A stretch of DNA of 64,000 nt from Chaetoderma sp. LZ-2023a (lineage: Eukaryota > Mollusca > Caudofoveata > Chaetodermatida > Chaetodermatidae). The first letter of the stretch is position 1, and each line of letters opens with the position of its first letter. Made by a program: the position numbers and the translations under genes. This document shows positions 31,100 through 42,696 of this stretch, piece after piece. The stretch is from assembly GCA_034401795.1 (NCBI GenBank), contig CM067365.1, positions 16,421,166-16,485,165 of the forward strand, given 5' to 3'. The notes under the pieces are model-generated. The model searched no databases and was not told where the DNA came from. It saw only the letters and a program-made list of their open reading frames with translations.

Positions 31100-32700
31100 A
31101 TGTGGAAGGCCAGACAGCCTCCCACCGGTGCACCTAAGGATTGAGGTGAACCCGAGAAGTGCAAGAGAAGCCGTGTCTCAGGTGGCTGTCCTAGTAGCAC
31201 TGGTGTGGTCTTTGTGAGAGCCAACCCATCAGGTTCGGCTCCCACGACCAGAACCCCGCGCTCCTCTACCAGCAACACGCGCACCTCGGTACGCGGGCTG
31301 CCTGGCGGGTTGCGCTGGAGGAGCTTGCGCTCCCCCACTAGCTGGCTTATGCTGGCATTGCGTGGCCGACGCTGCGGTGGTTGGCCTCTGACAAGGCCAC
31401 CACCACCTCTAGCCTGTTGAGGGTGGAAAGCAAGGGCGCAGCTCGAACACGCTCCCTGCAGAGCACTTCAAACTGCTCTTGCAGCGCCCTCTAGTTGTTC
31501 ACTAGGTTTACAGTTTGTTGGAGGTGCAGGCATCCTTCACCTCCAAACAACCCTGGACCTGCCATCAGCATCCGAAGAAGCCAAGTGTCCTGCGAGGGGC
31601 ACAAATTGTCAAGGGCAAATGTGCGCCTCGCCAGTAAACTCCTGGTTATGAATCTCGTCATGCAGTCCAGAGCCAGGTTAATGCCATCCTGGATGGCTCT
31701 CTGGACTGAAAGAGAAGTTTGGCGGGCCACGGATGCTGCTACTACCCCTTGTAGCAGTTGGGAAACATGCGAGAGAGCTGAGCTGGCTCCTCTCATACTT
31801 TCCTCCATGTCCTGCAGCGCAGAATTAGTGATGCACAGGACGCTAGCGCACAAGGGTCCCATGTCAGACTGGGACCCAGGCCGCGTGTCTTCGCCCAAAG
31901 CCGCACGGTCATCCTTGCAAGTCTTTGGGACGATGCCGTACTCCTGATACAGATCAGAATTTATATGGCAGCACCGTGCCACCTCGCGAGGGGCCTTCGC
32001 AAGGCGTCCTTTCGGCTGAATGGGCGTCTCTGCCGCAGCGAACATATCAACGATCCACCATTGGCAAGCATCCAGCCAGTCCTCCTCGGTGGTCACCTGT
32101 GAATGTTTGACGAGCCTAGGGCCTTCGTCGTCCTCAACCACATTCACTGGTGGGGTAATGGCCGGAGCTGAAGATACTCCTGGATATCCAGGGAAGCCAT
32201 ACTGACCCGCAAGGGCTTGCGCCGTGGCTATTCCAGGAGCAGGATCTACGGCGTCATGGGGGGCTAAATGCATGACGTCATAGTCCAGGTCTTCCTCACG
32301 GTAACTCTTGGCACACCGAGGGATATGGTATGGACGGCCATCGGCTCCTAGCCGGCCTAGCCGTTGAGCTGTGTAACCTAATCCCGAAGAAGCCATCGGC
32401 TCATCGGTAGGCCATAACAGTGTCCTCTTCCTCCTGTCCATAAAGATTAGACGCCAAGCTTGAAAAGGGATCAAGCTCGACCTGGGAAGGAGGGGTATTG
32501 CATGAGGCGCTGATACCCTTAGCCTTAGGCTGTTTTAAAAAATCAGTCATAACCTCCACCGGCCATGACTCACACACATGGCAATTTAGAAGGGGCCCGC
32601 ACATACTGTACCTAGTGCAGTCATGAGGGAAAAAGCGGGCCTTCACGAAACGGTGGCAGGAAGGCCATTTGTTCTCAATTACCCTCTGAAAATGACACAA
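31100..32700 (-). pseudogene. DIRS element 2 gag-like region
   Basis: Minus-strand coding-like region with an N-terminal Cys-bearing block (C-H-F-Q-R, H-D-C-T-R-Y-S-M-C, C-H-V-C), an acidic middle, and a helical part with L-D-C-M-T-R-F-I-T-R-S-L-L-A-R-R matching L-A-R-V-I-T-R-T-L-A-E-R-R of element 1, followed by G-P-G-L-F-G-G. The shared L-(A/D)-x-x-(V/F)-I-T-R / G-P-G-L-F-G-G motif ties the two gag regions together. Confidence 0.7.
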
Positions 32701-33619
32701 AACAGAAACAATTGGTTTTTAGTTATGACGAACCAAAAAACCAATTGCAGAAGGCTAATAAGATCCATAAGGAAAACTTTGACCATCAAATGAAAGGATA
32801 AACCAGGGCCATATAAATAACTATATGCCTGACAAAAGGTAAACAAATCCGAAAAACTTCTTATACTTCTTTAAGAAGACAAGGGAGACATTAGAATTTG
32901 AACTTGAATACTTGAGGCGAATTTTTAGACTTCACAGCTGAAAACAAAGATTCATTAGTAATTGAACTTCATAAACATAATTAAAGCTATGCAAACCATC
33001 AAGAGAGATAAATAACTCAACAATCAGTAAAAAATTTTCTAGAATTTTTAGAAATAAAATGACTGAAAATTTTTTCTCTCTCCTAAATAAACCTCATAAG
33101 ATGACATCTGAGGATGAGTGAAGTCTGACGAACAACAACAGGAATACCTGATCCTGAATCCAAACCCTATGGTGGGGGGGGGGGGGGAAATGCGGAAAAA
33201 TTACTTCCTATGGTAATAATTCCCTCTGCAAACTCATAATAAATTAGAAGGACCCAGAAACCAAGTATAAATATTGTTAAAAAATAAAGGATACACTTCA
33301 AATATCAGCACATGTGTCAGAAAAACAAAGCACAACATGCGTTAGCTAATATATAGGCCTCCCCAAAAAGAGCTAGCCTAATAAAAATGTATCGATGAGT
33401 TAGCATGAATCCCGGAAACACCATCCGAGTCAACACACAAATTTTGTATCAATAAATTTACTAAAGTACACCCGATGGCTTGGACTGGGTGCATCCTCCG
33501 GTGACTTGGCAGCATCAGACATACTAATATTCAGTTAAACCAAGTTGCAAAACAGCTCAAAGCTTAAAAAAGATAGAAAGTAAAAGCAAGGCTAGAAAGT
33601 GTACTGCAATGGCAGGTCA
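32701..33619. other. DIRS element 2, untranslated 5' region
   Basis: AT-rich, non-coding, with an 11-residue G run near 33173-33187. Nothing recognisable besides its position between the gag-like region and the right terminal repeat. Confidence 0.45.
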
Positions 33620-33771
33620 ATATTTTAAGAAGAGAATGAGTCAGCCCCGTGCATATGCGAGTTTGGGCTGCACATCCACTGGACTGTCAGTTGTGTAACC
33701 TGCCCAGTGGGGGTCGATATTTAGGAAATATCATAGAGTATCAGGGTGGTAAGTATACTCTTGATGTGAAA
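33620..33771. repeat. DIRS element 2, right inverted terminal repeat
   Basis: AGAATGAGTCAGCCCCG, TGGGCTGCACATCCAC, GGACTGTCAGTTGTGTAACC, GTATCAGGGTGGTAAGTATA; complementary to the left repeat. The last ~20 bp (ACTCTTGATGTGAAA) is specific to this end and present in the ICR. Confidence 0.88.
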
Positions 33772-34080
33772 CCTGTATTGTGATGTATACAGGATTGACC
33801 TTTCGTCTAAATAGCTAATAAGGCGATTGATTATACATAAGTCGTTCCATTAATTTGTAGAAAAGTGGGAAGTATTGAGACAGATCTATAGTTTGTGAAG
33901 TTAGATGAATCTTTTACTTGTGCAGCTTTTAGTTTTGATGGAAATATGTCTTGCGTGATAAATAGATTACAAATGTGATTGAGGGGTATTAGTAGGTCTA
34001 AGTGCAGTGTTTGAAAATACGCCACTTAAATCCATCGAACCCTGCTTATAGGCAATGCCTATTTTAATATTAGTTTCGCA
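33772..34080 (-). pseudogene. LINE, RT N-terminal part (same copy as 25926-27570)
   Basis: Minus strand: I-P-L-N-H-I-C-N-L-F-I-T-Q-D-I-F-P-S-K-L-K-A-A-Q-V (RT motif 0/1), N-F-T-N-Y-R-S-V-S-I-L-P, and in another frame R-L-I-S-Y-L-D-E-R-S-I-L-Y-T-S-Q-Y. The last residues continue across DIRS element 2 into F-R-E-K-H-S-T at 27570. The LINE has its own frameshift near the Y-R-S-V block. Confidence 0.78.
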
Positions 34081-34164
34081 CATCCAGGCATTTGCAGATC
34101 GGCCGCCATTAAAGTTGGGGCAAACTCCTGGTCACCAGGACAACAAATATGTAAAAATATGACA

Positions 34165-34172
34165 TGCTGATG

Positions 34173-34211
<39 letters not shown>

Positions 34212-34660
34212 CATGATAGTAATAATGATAATAATAATAATAATAATAACACATGATAGTAATAATGATAATAATAATAATAATAATAATAATAACACAT
34301 GATAGTAATAATGATAATAATAATAACAATAATAAAATAATAATATATGTAAATAATAGTAATGGTATTAATATTTTTGTTGTTATTGTTGTTGAGCATA
34401 ATGGTAATAACAATGCGACGATAATGATAATGATAATAGTGATGATAATAAAAATACATGTAAATAATGTTAATGGTGTTAATAGTGATATTATTATTAT
34501 TGAGCATAATGATAATAACAATACAACAATAATAATAATAATAATGATGATGATGTTATCATTATTATTCAGCATGAGTATACATGTAATAATGATGAGA
34601 AACGTAACGGGGATAATGAGTATAATAATTGTAATTTCACTAAATAGTAATAATACTCCA
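34165..34660. repeat. AAT/GAT-rich microsatellite complex
   Basis: Long runs of (AAT)n with interspersed AACACATGATAGTAATAATG repeated three times (period about 55 bp near 34205-34310), then TGGTAATAAC and GATAATAATG runs. Low-complexity open frames on both strands (poly-Ile/Tyr/Asn) are artefacts. Confidence 0.9.
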
Positions 34661-34849
34661 CAAGATGGTCACTCCACCGCCCCTTCCCCCCACCCCACCC
34701 CCCCTCTTTATGTAAAATGTTCTGCCATAAGTCATGTCTCCACACGTAATTTGTTTAAATGTAAACATAAATCATATATGTATCATATTCTATGTCATTT
34801 GTAAGATAAAATATCCATGTACATAAATGTCATATGTATAAACATAATA

Positions 34850-34975
34850 TAAATTTATGTTATATGTCAAGGGTCCGCCGCATCATAGGCCTTGCCTTTG
34901 GTGGATGCCCGTATAATGTATTGAATTGTTAAATTATTTACCTATATGGAAATAAAGAACCGTGAATCTTACTAC
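34850..34975 (+). repeat. CR1-type LINE 3' end
   Basis: GGTCCGCCGCATCATAGGCC, TTGCCTTTGGTGGATGCCCG, AATGTATTGAATTG and GAAATAAAGAACCGTGAATC. Same layout as the minus-strand end at 24550-24690. Only the tail is present. Confidence 0.55.
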
Positions 34976-35294
34976 ATGCTAAAGCGGACTGCCCATTGCA
35001 ACGCATTGTTTACATTTTCCATGACGCTCAAATAATAATCATGTATCTGAGATTCTGTAATGACCCCTTCAACTTTGTTGTAACGAAAACCGGTGTTAAA
35101 CAGATATATTTATTTCACGAGATTCTCTCCATTGCTGAATAAATAGTGTATATTTTAAAATACCAGTTTTTGTGATTTGAAAGGAAATTTCTCACTAGCC
35201 ATCAATGCACTTTGCATATTTCAAGAGTTAACTGAAAACGAAAGTAGTGTAGGCACAAAAATTGTGAAACACGAATTCGGGGATTTGACGGAGT

Positions 35295-35295
35295 A

Positions 35296-35327
<32 letters not shown>

Positions 35328-35332
35328 TTTAC
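35295..35332. repeat. (ATC)n microsatellite
   Basis: About ten uninterrupted ATC/TCA units. Confidence 0.95.
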
Positions 35333-35576
35333 GAGGCATAAGCCATTGACTTGTTATTGTCTCAGAGTTTTTTGTTGTAGTATGGCTTTTTCAGTCTAAT
35401 TCAAAAGTTCTTTCCTTGAAGTAGATTTCTTTGAATGATTTGACTGGCGTTGCTTAATTAAGTCTCCTCGAAACCATTAGATTTTAGACTTTGACCCTTA
35501 CCAATCTTTTTCTGTGTCAATAACAAAGAAACTGATTCACACTTTCCAACAATTCGGTTGATGATGTTTCTGTCTA

Positions 35577-35770
35577 TGGGATGAGACAGTGAGGTTCAAT
35601 CTCGGCGGCAATGGTCGCACCGCCCCACTGGAATGTGAATGTGCCACCGGCTCTAGAGGCCGGTCTTTGTACCTTCTGGAGAGACATGATACGGGATCCG
35701 CAACCCTGAGAACCGCAGCAGTGCGGCAGAGTGGAGTAACATGGTGGACCAGCTATGTACCCTCGCGAGC
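35577..35770 (+). pseudogene. Coding-like cassette, copy 1 (unknown protein)
   Basis: The plus frame W-D-E-T-V-R-F-N-L-G-G-N-G-R-T-A-P-L-E, then S-R-G-R-S-L-Y-L and G-S-A-T-L-R-T-A, parallels copy 2 at 38919-39090. Across the first 19 codons all seven nucleotide differences are synonymous. Further on, changes include amino-acid replacements. No flanking splice sites are convincing here and I do not recognise the family. It may be a decayed exon or a fragment of a mobile element's gene. CpG decay could explain some of the third-position changes. Confidence 0.4.
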
Positions 35771-36849
35771 TACACATGCCGCCTGATAAACTAGTTTTAC
35801 TTATTGTTATATACTATTTTTCTTATTATTTTTCTTCTACCGTTAGAATGACGAGACAGATTTGGGATGCTGAGAGCTATCCGTGCAGACCCGCCAAAAC
35901 GGGCCGCACTGTATGCATACCCTCATATACTCGGTATGCATACATAATTATATTCACTGTGATATCACCACTCTATTTTTTAGATATATGTGTTTTCTTA
36001 TATTATATATTTATAATTAATTCAGGTACGTTAGAGCTTGTGCATTCTCGGCAGAAATTTAATTATCCGTCACCAAGAGAATGCCCATGCGAGCTATTGT
36101 TTTAGCCGTAATCATGGTATTAACGCAATAAGAGAGCATACACCACAATATGAAACAAAAAAAAAAGAGAAAAAGCCTGGAAAAATAAATACCAGGCCAA
36201 AAATCAAAATTAAAAGTATACCTCCCTCCCAAACTCTTTCGCACCTCTATATGCTCTTCTTTGATTAAGCTACGTACCTCTCACGTCACTACTCGTCTCG
36301 GCTACATGTCTACTCGAGAAGTCTATAATTCTCACCTAGAGTGCTCCCATGCTTTCGATCTACGATGCGTTATCGTTTGTCATGGGTGTCAAACTAGAAG
36401 GGGTTGGTGTAGCATGGATTGGCCGGTCGGGTATGCACCATCCAAGCTAGGCGTGCTATGGAGCGACCACTTCGGGTACGTTCCAAGCACGCCCCCCTGG
36501 ATAAGATAGTATGTGTGTATAAAGTCATATGAGAGAGGCTTTCTATAAAATGGCTAAGTCTCTAACAACACATGTCAGCATTGGGAGAGAATGCGTAATG
36601 AGTTGATGTACATGATTTCTTTAAATAACTCCACTCTCGCCGTTCTCTGTACCGATCAGGACCAGAATGAGACGAGGATTCCAAAACTGTTTACCTTTTT
36701 GAAATCGGACCAGAAATGGCTGAATTATCCTTAAATGGCTCATTGAAATTATTTTCAAAATATTACAGGGACGTCGTAATCGTGTGTATGTATTAAATGA
36801 ATGGGGAATGTGCCTATCACATGCTAGCGTCCTCACCCTTTCTAGCTGC

Positions 36850-36950
36850 ACGCTGATTGGCTACAGGTCACCAGCTGATTGTCTGGGCGTCCTTCCTCTG
36901 ACGTCACGAGCAGTATAAAAGGAGCGAAAAACCAAGAATCGAGACCACAC
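36850..36950 (+). promoter_or_regulatory. TATA/CRE promoter-like block
   Basis: ATTGG (reverse CCAAT box, about 36855), TGACGTCA (perfect CRE, about 36899-36906) and TATAAAAG (about 36914-36921) sit in the spacing of a strong RNA polymerase II promoter. Transcription would start near 36945. A donor-like GTG/GTAGGT follows at about 36969. No coding exon downstream can be confirmed. It may drive a non-coding RNA or belong to an unrecognised mobile element. Confidence 0.45.
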
Positions 36951-38900
36951 TTCGGCGGGAGACAGCCAGTGGTAGGTTGTTTGACCAGTGCAGTGCTAGA
37001 CGTGAGCAACTGCTTACTGACTGTGGTACCCTACACTGCAGCAGTGCCTTTCGGAATTCAGTTCACCTGCTCTGAGCCGCATCAACAGTTCACCTGTCGA
37101 AATTTCCCAGCAACTTCAGAATCGTGCCACCTCATGTTATTCATCTGTGACGCAGCATTTACAGTGATTTATGAACTTTTTCCGTACTGATGACCAATAG
37201 GTACTCAAGTAGCTATACTATTGTATTATTGTATTCATTCATTCCGTTATAGGTACTGGTGACTAATAGGTACCTCCCCGGTCATCTGAGACCACATTTT
37301 ATAATTTCTACCTGTTTACTGTATATATTATCTTTATTTTTGTGCTTACAACTAACAAGCACCGCAAGGTCCTGTGACCTGAAATACTGTTAGCACTGTG
37401 ATCGTTAGTTACGTATATGGAAAGCAACCACCCTAGTTATTTTGTTTTGTTTATATAAAAACCCTAGGATGCAGTGCGATAGGCTTTGCTATACAGCAGC
37501 ATTATATCCGCATCACATCCCCCCACAGCATCAATTTTATACTGAGGTCACTGTTCTTGCTCACATTGCTCGAGCCTGACATGTGATCGACTAAACCTGG
37601 CTATTCTAGCTCGATAGGATAGGCTTAAAGTAGTTAGGGACAATCTCTTCGTAAGAGACATTTGTGTAAACCTATTTTCTGGCTGTAGTGGATAGGTAAC
37701 ACCGCACACCGGTTAGATTGTGTAAAATTGGCCAAAACCTTAAGGCCTCTTATTATATTGAGAGATTGTCTCTTTCTACGCTCCTCCAGCTGCAATGCTT
37801 AACAATTGTCTGGACCTTCGATTGACACATTGGCATGATCCGAGTCTGGGAAACTATTGGGGTTTCCGAGCGGTGAAGACCAAAGTGTCAATTTCGCATA
37901 CACACACCTCCCCCCCCCCCCACCCCCTGTATCTTCGGATACCAGTTCGCTTAGATAACCCCGCCAAGGCAGGAAGCACTGCAAAAAGATATAAATATTA
38001 GGCAAAACCGGCCTACAGTCCATCTTTGGGCATTCTGAAACTTACAGGCAAATGTTAGGTCCTCGACACACTGGTGACGGATGGGATGCAGATCTCCATC
38101 TAACTCTGTGCTGTGACTGGGTGCAGTCTTGGAACCCACCATGTCCTCATGGGAAGGTCACTGGAGATGGATATTTGTCTCTTACTCCCCGCCATAAAAT
38201 ACTTATGCACTTTCTAAATTGCTTATGTGAATGGCAACTTGTCCTAGTGAGGTTATATGTGGTTGCGGGTGATAAGTGACCGGGATTGTTATGTGATTCT
38301 GGGGCTGTCACTCCGTAACATGTCCGCACACTGCCGTTCTGAGGAAGATGGTGACCTTGGGGGAAACCAGGCATCTTCGGCAGTTGGCAACTACCAATGC
38401 AGTATCTTTGGACGTACATATGATGACATTTGAATTCTTCGGAAATCACCCACCCCATCTTCATGCAATACAGCGTGCATTACATTAATTATGACTTCAC
38501 TAGGTTGACACACACTACACATAACTTTTTGTTTGAACAAGGGAGTAGCCATTTTTGCCAGCTCTCTTCCTCCGCTTCAGCGTTGAAGGCATTTTCCTGT
38601 GACGGAGGCATGCGCGAGGCACTTTCCTCTCGCAACAAATATGTTTGTGTTAGGGGTATAATGGTTTATATTAAACTACATAAGGGGCCTCGTTTGGATG
38701 CTCACTTGCTCGGTTACCTCACGGATACATACGGATCGGTGAGGTACCTCTGACTAACCCACGTAAACAAGATACCAACTTTGTTCTATGTACTGTATGT
38801 TTTCTCTCGTCTACTTGCAAACGAGTACCATTGTTTGTATAGTGTTTATATTTTGATTACTTGTCATGTCCAAACTCCCAAATTAAGTTATGGACTGCCA
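36950..38900. other. Unassigned region between two coding-like cassettes
   Basis: Higher GC than its neighbours, with short open frames that show no recognisable domain. It holds AATAGGTACT/AATAGGTACC repeats (37197, 37266), a GAGACAATC-type inverted pair (about 37648 and 37762) and C runs (37910). Nothing is callable as a gene. Confidence 0.3.
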
Positions 38901-38918
38901 TACCGTGACACCAATAGT

Positions 38919-39182
38919 TGGGATGAGACCGTGAGATTCAATCTTGGTGGTAATGGTCGCACGGCGCCACTGGAACATTATCGTTCCACCAGCTCTAGAG
39001 GCTGGTCTTTGTACCTTCCGGCGAGTCGCAATATGGGATCCGTAACCCAGAGAACCGTAGCTAACCAGCCCTCATGCGTATCCTGTACATGCGGTGCAAT
39101 GGAGTTTTATCACGTATTGGATGCTCATACAAAATACACCATATGGGGGTCTGTACATAAATGGAAGAAGAAGGAGCGGTGA
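38919..39182 (+). pseudogene. Coding-like cassette, copy 2 (unknown protein)
   Basis: Acceptor-like CCAATAG lies just before T-TGG. The frame reads W-D-E-T-V-R-F-N-L-G-G-N-G-R-T-A-P-L-E, H-Y-R-S-T-S-S-R-G-W-S-L-Y-L, N-M-G-S-V-T-Q-R-T-V, and runs on through C-V-S-C-T-C-G-A-M-E-F to a stop at about 39180-39182 after a Lys-rich end. Homologous to 35577-35770 in the same orientation, 3.3 kb away. The family is not recognised. Confidence 0.4.
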
Positions 39183-39239
39183 TTCCGCTATTTCTATTAC
39201 TGTCTATCTCTAATACGTTACATTTTTGTAGGTGGAAGT

Positions 39240-39450
39240 TCAGTAACTATTCTCTGGACCACTGATCCATCGTATTTATGTCAGTCTGGATCTTGATACA
39301 ATCAGTAACAGATGAATTAGCTCAGTAAAACTTGGTGTCACCAGCAAATAATTTGACGTGAGTGGCTACTTCATCTGGTAGGCCATTAATGTGTAGATGA
39401 GGAATAAAATTTGGCCAACATGTAAAATAATAAAAAATCGTGTATAGTGT
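39240..39450 (-). pseudogene. CR1-like LINE, RT fragment around the YADD box
   Basis: Minus strand: L-P-D-E-V-A-T-H-V-K-L-F-A-G-D-T-K-F (the catalytic F-A-D-D-T is degraded to F-A-G-D-T), D-C-I-K-I-Q-T-D-I, M-D-Q-W-S-R-E. Interrupted frame, short relic. Confidence 0.6.
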
Positions 39451-39550
39451 ACATAATGCTCTCCTCCACCACACTGGAAGCTGGAACAAATTTGTAAAAG
39501 CGCTATTAAAACCAGGCCATTAAAATCCATAGGCCTGTTTCCCAAGATCC

Positions 39551-39552
<2 letters not shown>

Positions 39553-39585
<33 letters not shown>
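39553..39585. repeat. (GAT)n microsatellite
   Basis: About eleven uninterrupted ATG/GAT units. Confidence 0.95.
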
Positions 39586-39639
39586 AGATGCCAATTAGAG
39601 CAATAATAACAGCTCTGTCCATATATTGATTGAAACAGT

Positions 39640-39885
39640 CTCAAACAACACCAAAGATGCCAAGAGATGCTTTATTATCCTGTCTTTTAACTAGCACGTA
39701 CCTAGTCCAAATGACTCTACATAGATTTAACAACCGCAATGTTGATACTAGTTGTCAACTCTGTCAGTGCTCCCATGAGGACTGCATGCATATTCTTACC
39801 TCGTGTCCCGTTCTGCTTAGATATATGAGAGACAGTCTGAATCAATTCAAACAGCTCATTATTTCCGCATTAGATATATAAATAT
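39640..39885 (+). pseudogene. LINE C-terminal zinc-finger-like fragment
   Basis: Plus strand: L-L-S-C-L-L-T-S-T-Y-L-V-Q, H-R-F-N-N-R-N-V-D-T-S-C-Q-L-C-Q-C-S-H-E-D-C-M-H-I-L-T-S-C-P. The L-L-T-G-T-Y-x-x-Q ... C-x-L-C ... E-D-x-x-H-x-L-x-x-C pattern is the C-terminal domain of a LINE reverse transcriptase. The same domain is seen at 45016-45397 and 50220-50400. Confidence 0.65.
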
Positions 39886-40439
39886 GGAATTTAATAGCCT
39901 GTGATTTTAAGATGTCTAATTCAACTTATCATTGACTGTACTAAACTTGTAGGCTCTGGTCTCCTTCCAAATGACGACACCTTGTTCTGCAATATTGAAA
40001 ATCATAGCAAAAGATTATAATACAGTATAGACTGTGGAAAAACTAACATTTCTAACCTACTGTCATACTTACCCATAATCTCTATCTCTGGTTCATGTAC
40101 TATGCTTGTCTGATTTAATCTGTGTATATGTGTACATAATCATCTTAATTATGTGCTGTGTATTTTAATTGTCTGATCATTTAACTTTGTATGTTATTTT
40201 AAAATTTTGTAATCTATGTATCGCCTAGTCCTCTCCCCTACTAGTAGTTTAACTAGTTTAAAAAGCAAAACAAACGTTTACCACTGCTGTAGGTGCTCCA
40301 AATTATTGGAGAAGTATCTTCCTACAAAAACCAATAGCTTCATTCTGACTATTCAGACTTTCACTACAAAAACTGTAGAAGACATTAGGCTTCCAGCTTA
40401 ACCATAATCCAGATCATCGCCTACATTGTTATTAAAGCA

Positions 40440-41100
40440 AAGAATAATAATATTTAACCATTCGGTGGTTCCGCGTTTTCCACCATCTAGGGTTGCCCCT
40501 ACCTGGCCTTATCTTCGGTATGAGGTGCAAAAATTGTTTCAAAAGGTCGCTATTTTATAGCGGTCTCTAACAAAGCTTGCATAATATGCTTTTGACATAA
40601 TATATGACTTGTCTTCTCCTGTCTAGTTAACCCCCGTCTCTTGGACGCTTGTCCTTTAGACACACATCCATATAGAGTAGAATCCTAAGTTGTAAAATCA
40701 GCCGTACATTCAGTGCCATTGTTAGTGGATGTGCGGCCCGCCTGAAGGCGGGGTGGGGGGGTGGCGCGGGTGTTCAGAGGCCTCCCCCAGAAAGATTTTG
40801 AATATGAGATGCTCTGAGAAGCCATTTCCTGCATTCTGGGCAGTATTTGCGGCCCTTTGGACCGTGCGCATGCACCGCCCCCCCCCACACAAAACTGTGG
40901 GTGCTGTGGCGCCCTAAACACAACACTGTGTACATTGCAGTAGATCTTCCGTATAGTCATTATAGTAGTATACCCATAAATCATGGGAAACATATACTTG
41001 TTCACATGAACACGATTCACATTTATTCAGGCAATGAAGTGTCTGATGAAGTAGTTATTCTAATATATGTGACACAGACAACATTATTTTTATTAGATTA
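40440..41100. other. Unassigned stretch with a GC-rich block
   Basis: 40730-40920 is GC-rich with G and C runs (GGCGGGGTGGGGGGGTGGCG and CCGCCCCCCCCC). No gene or known element is recognised. Confidence 0.3.
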
Positions 41101-41212
41101 GGGTTCATGACAGCCTCTTCCCATCATCGGGTCATGCATGTGCTCTTGTTTTCCAGGCTCATCTTGCTCCGTGCATGGTATAATACGTAGCAGAGTTCCC
41201 TTGACACCTTGT

Positions 41213-41940
41213 TTAAGGCAGGGTTTCGAGGAATAGGTAACTGGCTGCATTGGCACATGTAGATGGAAGGTGTTGAATACGTTTTAAATTCTGTCTATAG
41301 AACTCTTCAGTTTTGTCTATTTCTGCTTGTTTTAGGGTCAGACCTTCTAGGCCATACATGAGTATCGGCATAATATAGATGTCCCAAATATGCTTAGATG
41401 CAACAGCAAGCCTTGCTGAGTTTATCCCGCTCTTGATGGGCTGTTGGTTGGTACAGGCGACATTTCTTGCGACACTTAGATGCATTTCCATCATGGAGGC
41501 TTGTAGATGCTCTTCATTGAGGTTGAAGTTAACCATAGTAGTTGACTTAATGCCACTAAACACGTACCTTTCATTTGCTGCATCCAACTGTGCCTCGTTG
41601 ATCAGCTGCTGCATACCTTGCGGATTGCTTGTGACTAGTGCCAGATCGTCAGCACACATAATAGCACATGTAGGAATTGAACCAATCTCAGATGTAGCTG
41701 GGTGGCTTTCACCCCTGGCAAAGAGACCATTGTTTCTGCTATTAAATATGTTTGTTGACGACTCACCACCTTGGCGGATTCCTTGATTCTCAGAAGATAT
41801 ACTGAAAAACTGCCCTTCCATGTTGTCAAGGATGGACTAAATCTTGCCTGCGATTCCATGTTTGTAGATAACATTCATGAGTCTCTGATGATTAGCAATA
41901 TCGAAGGCCTTGCTCACGTTCATATATGACTTTGTGACAT
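41213..41940 (-). pseudogene. LINE reverse transcriptase fragment
   Basis: Minus strand: V-S-K-A-F-D-I-A-N-H-Q-R-L (motif A), a break, then Q-G-I-R-Q-G-G (motif B), M-C-A-D-D-L-A-L-V (the catalytic ADD box), I-M-P-I-L-M-Y-G-L-E and L-K-R-I-Q-H-L-P-S-T-C-A-N-A-A-S-Y-L. It ends before the zinc-finger-like tail. About 200 codons remain open. It resembles the LINE group that supplies the 39.6, 45.0 and 49.9 kb fragments. Confidence 0.75.
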
Positions 41941-42136
41941 ATGACATTGTTTTGCTTGCAATTATGTCATAGATTAAAAACAATGTTTTGTTTTTGCGAG
42001 TCAGCTCCAAACATGTTTTGTGAAGTAGCAGAGTGCTCTAACAAAACATATTGCTTGGTAAGAGAAACTGTTTTCCACTGTGCGAATCTCGCAGAGCGCT
42101 CGGCAATAAATTTCATTGCTGAACGAGGTCCGGTAT

Positions 42137-42195
42137 TCATTCATTCATTCATTCATTCATTCATTCATTCATTCATTCATTCACTCATTCATACA
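42137..42195. repeat. (ATTC)n microsatellite
   Basis: About 13 units of ATTC, nearly perfect. Confidence 0.95.
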
Positions 42196-42199
42196 TGGA

Positions 42200-42660
42200 T
42201 CATGGAATCCTCCTGTATATGGAAGCACCACCCAGACTGACAGTGCTGCATTCCGACGAACCCACCGGCCACATATTCCACACAGAGCATGTCATGTGAG
42301 TTTACAGTGAATTATCAACTTATTTACAAGGTCTTAGATATGCGCATCTCAGGGGTCACCGACAGTGGAGATGCCAGCTATGATGTAGATTGGGTTTTTT
42401 AGAGCAGGCTGTCAACGATGCCACATGACGTGTCTAATCAGTGCACAAATCCTGTATTCACAGGACTCCGACATGGCTGTCAGGGGCACACTGGCTGCAG
42501 GGCTGGCATCTGACATCTACTATGTATACTATCGGAGCGTATTCACAACTGAGCTCCCGATACAGGGCCTGACACTCAGAGTGAGTTCTTTTACATCCCA
42601 CATGGCACAGACACCACACGAGATGGGACTGGCGGCTTTACATCCCCTCTGAAGGGCATG

Positions 42661-42696
<36 letters not shown>

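Larger units (their letters stand above)
27571..33771 (-). mobile_element. DIRS1-like tyrosine-recombinase retrotransposon (element 2), decayed
   Basis: A ~6.2 kb element with the same plan as element 1, inserted in a LINE. Minus-strand order: right terminal repeat, gag-like region, RT, RNase H, methyltransferase-like, tyrosine recombinase, ICR, left terminal repeat. The inverted termini (27605-27790 and 33620-33760) match well apart from a ~36-bp insert in the left copy. The LINE reading is continuous across the two flanks, with no clear target duplication. More eroded than element 1, with roughly six or more breaks, so older. Confidence 0.9.

Noticed and set aside
34109-34804. Poly-Ile/Tyr/Asn frames on both strands
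   Set aside because: Low-complexity translation of AAT/GAT microsatellites.
36879-37190. 103-codon plus-strand frame after the promoter-like block
   Set aside because: It begins upstream of the expected transcription start, shows no domain or signal peptide, and cannot be told from chance.
36780-37190. Solo LTR of a retrovirus-like element
   Set aside because: A TATA/CRE block is seen, but no paired copy, no terminal TG...CA with a short duplication and no polyprotein nearby. Left as a promoter-like block.
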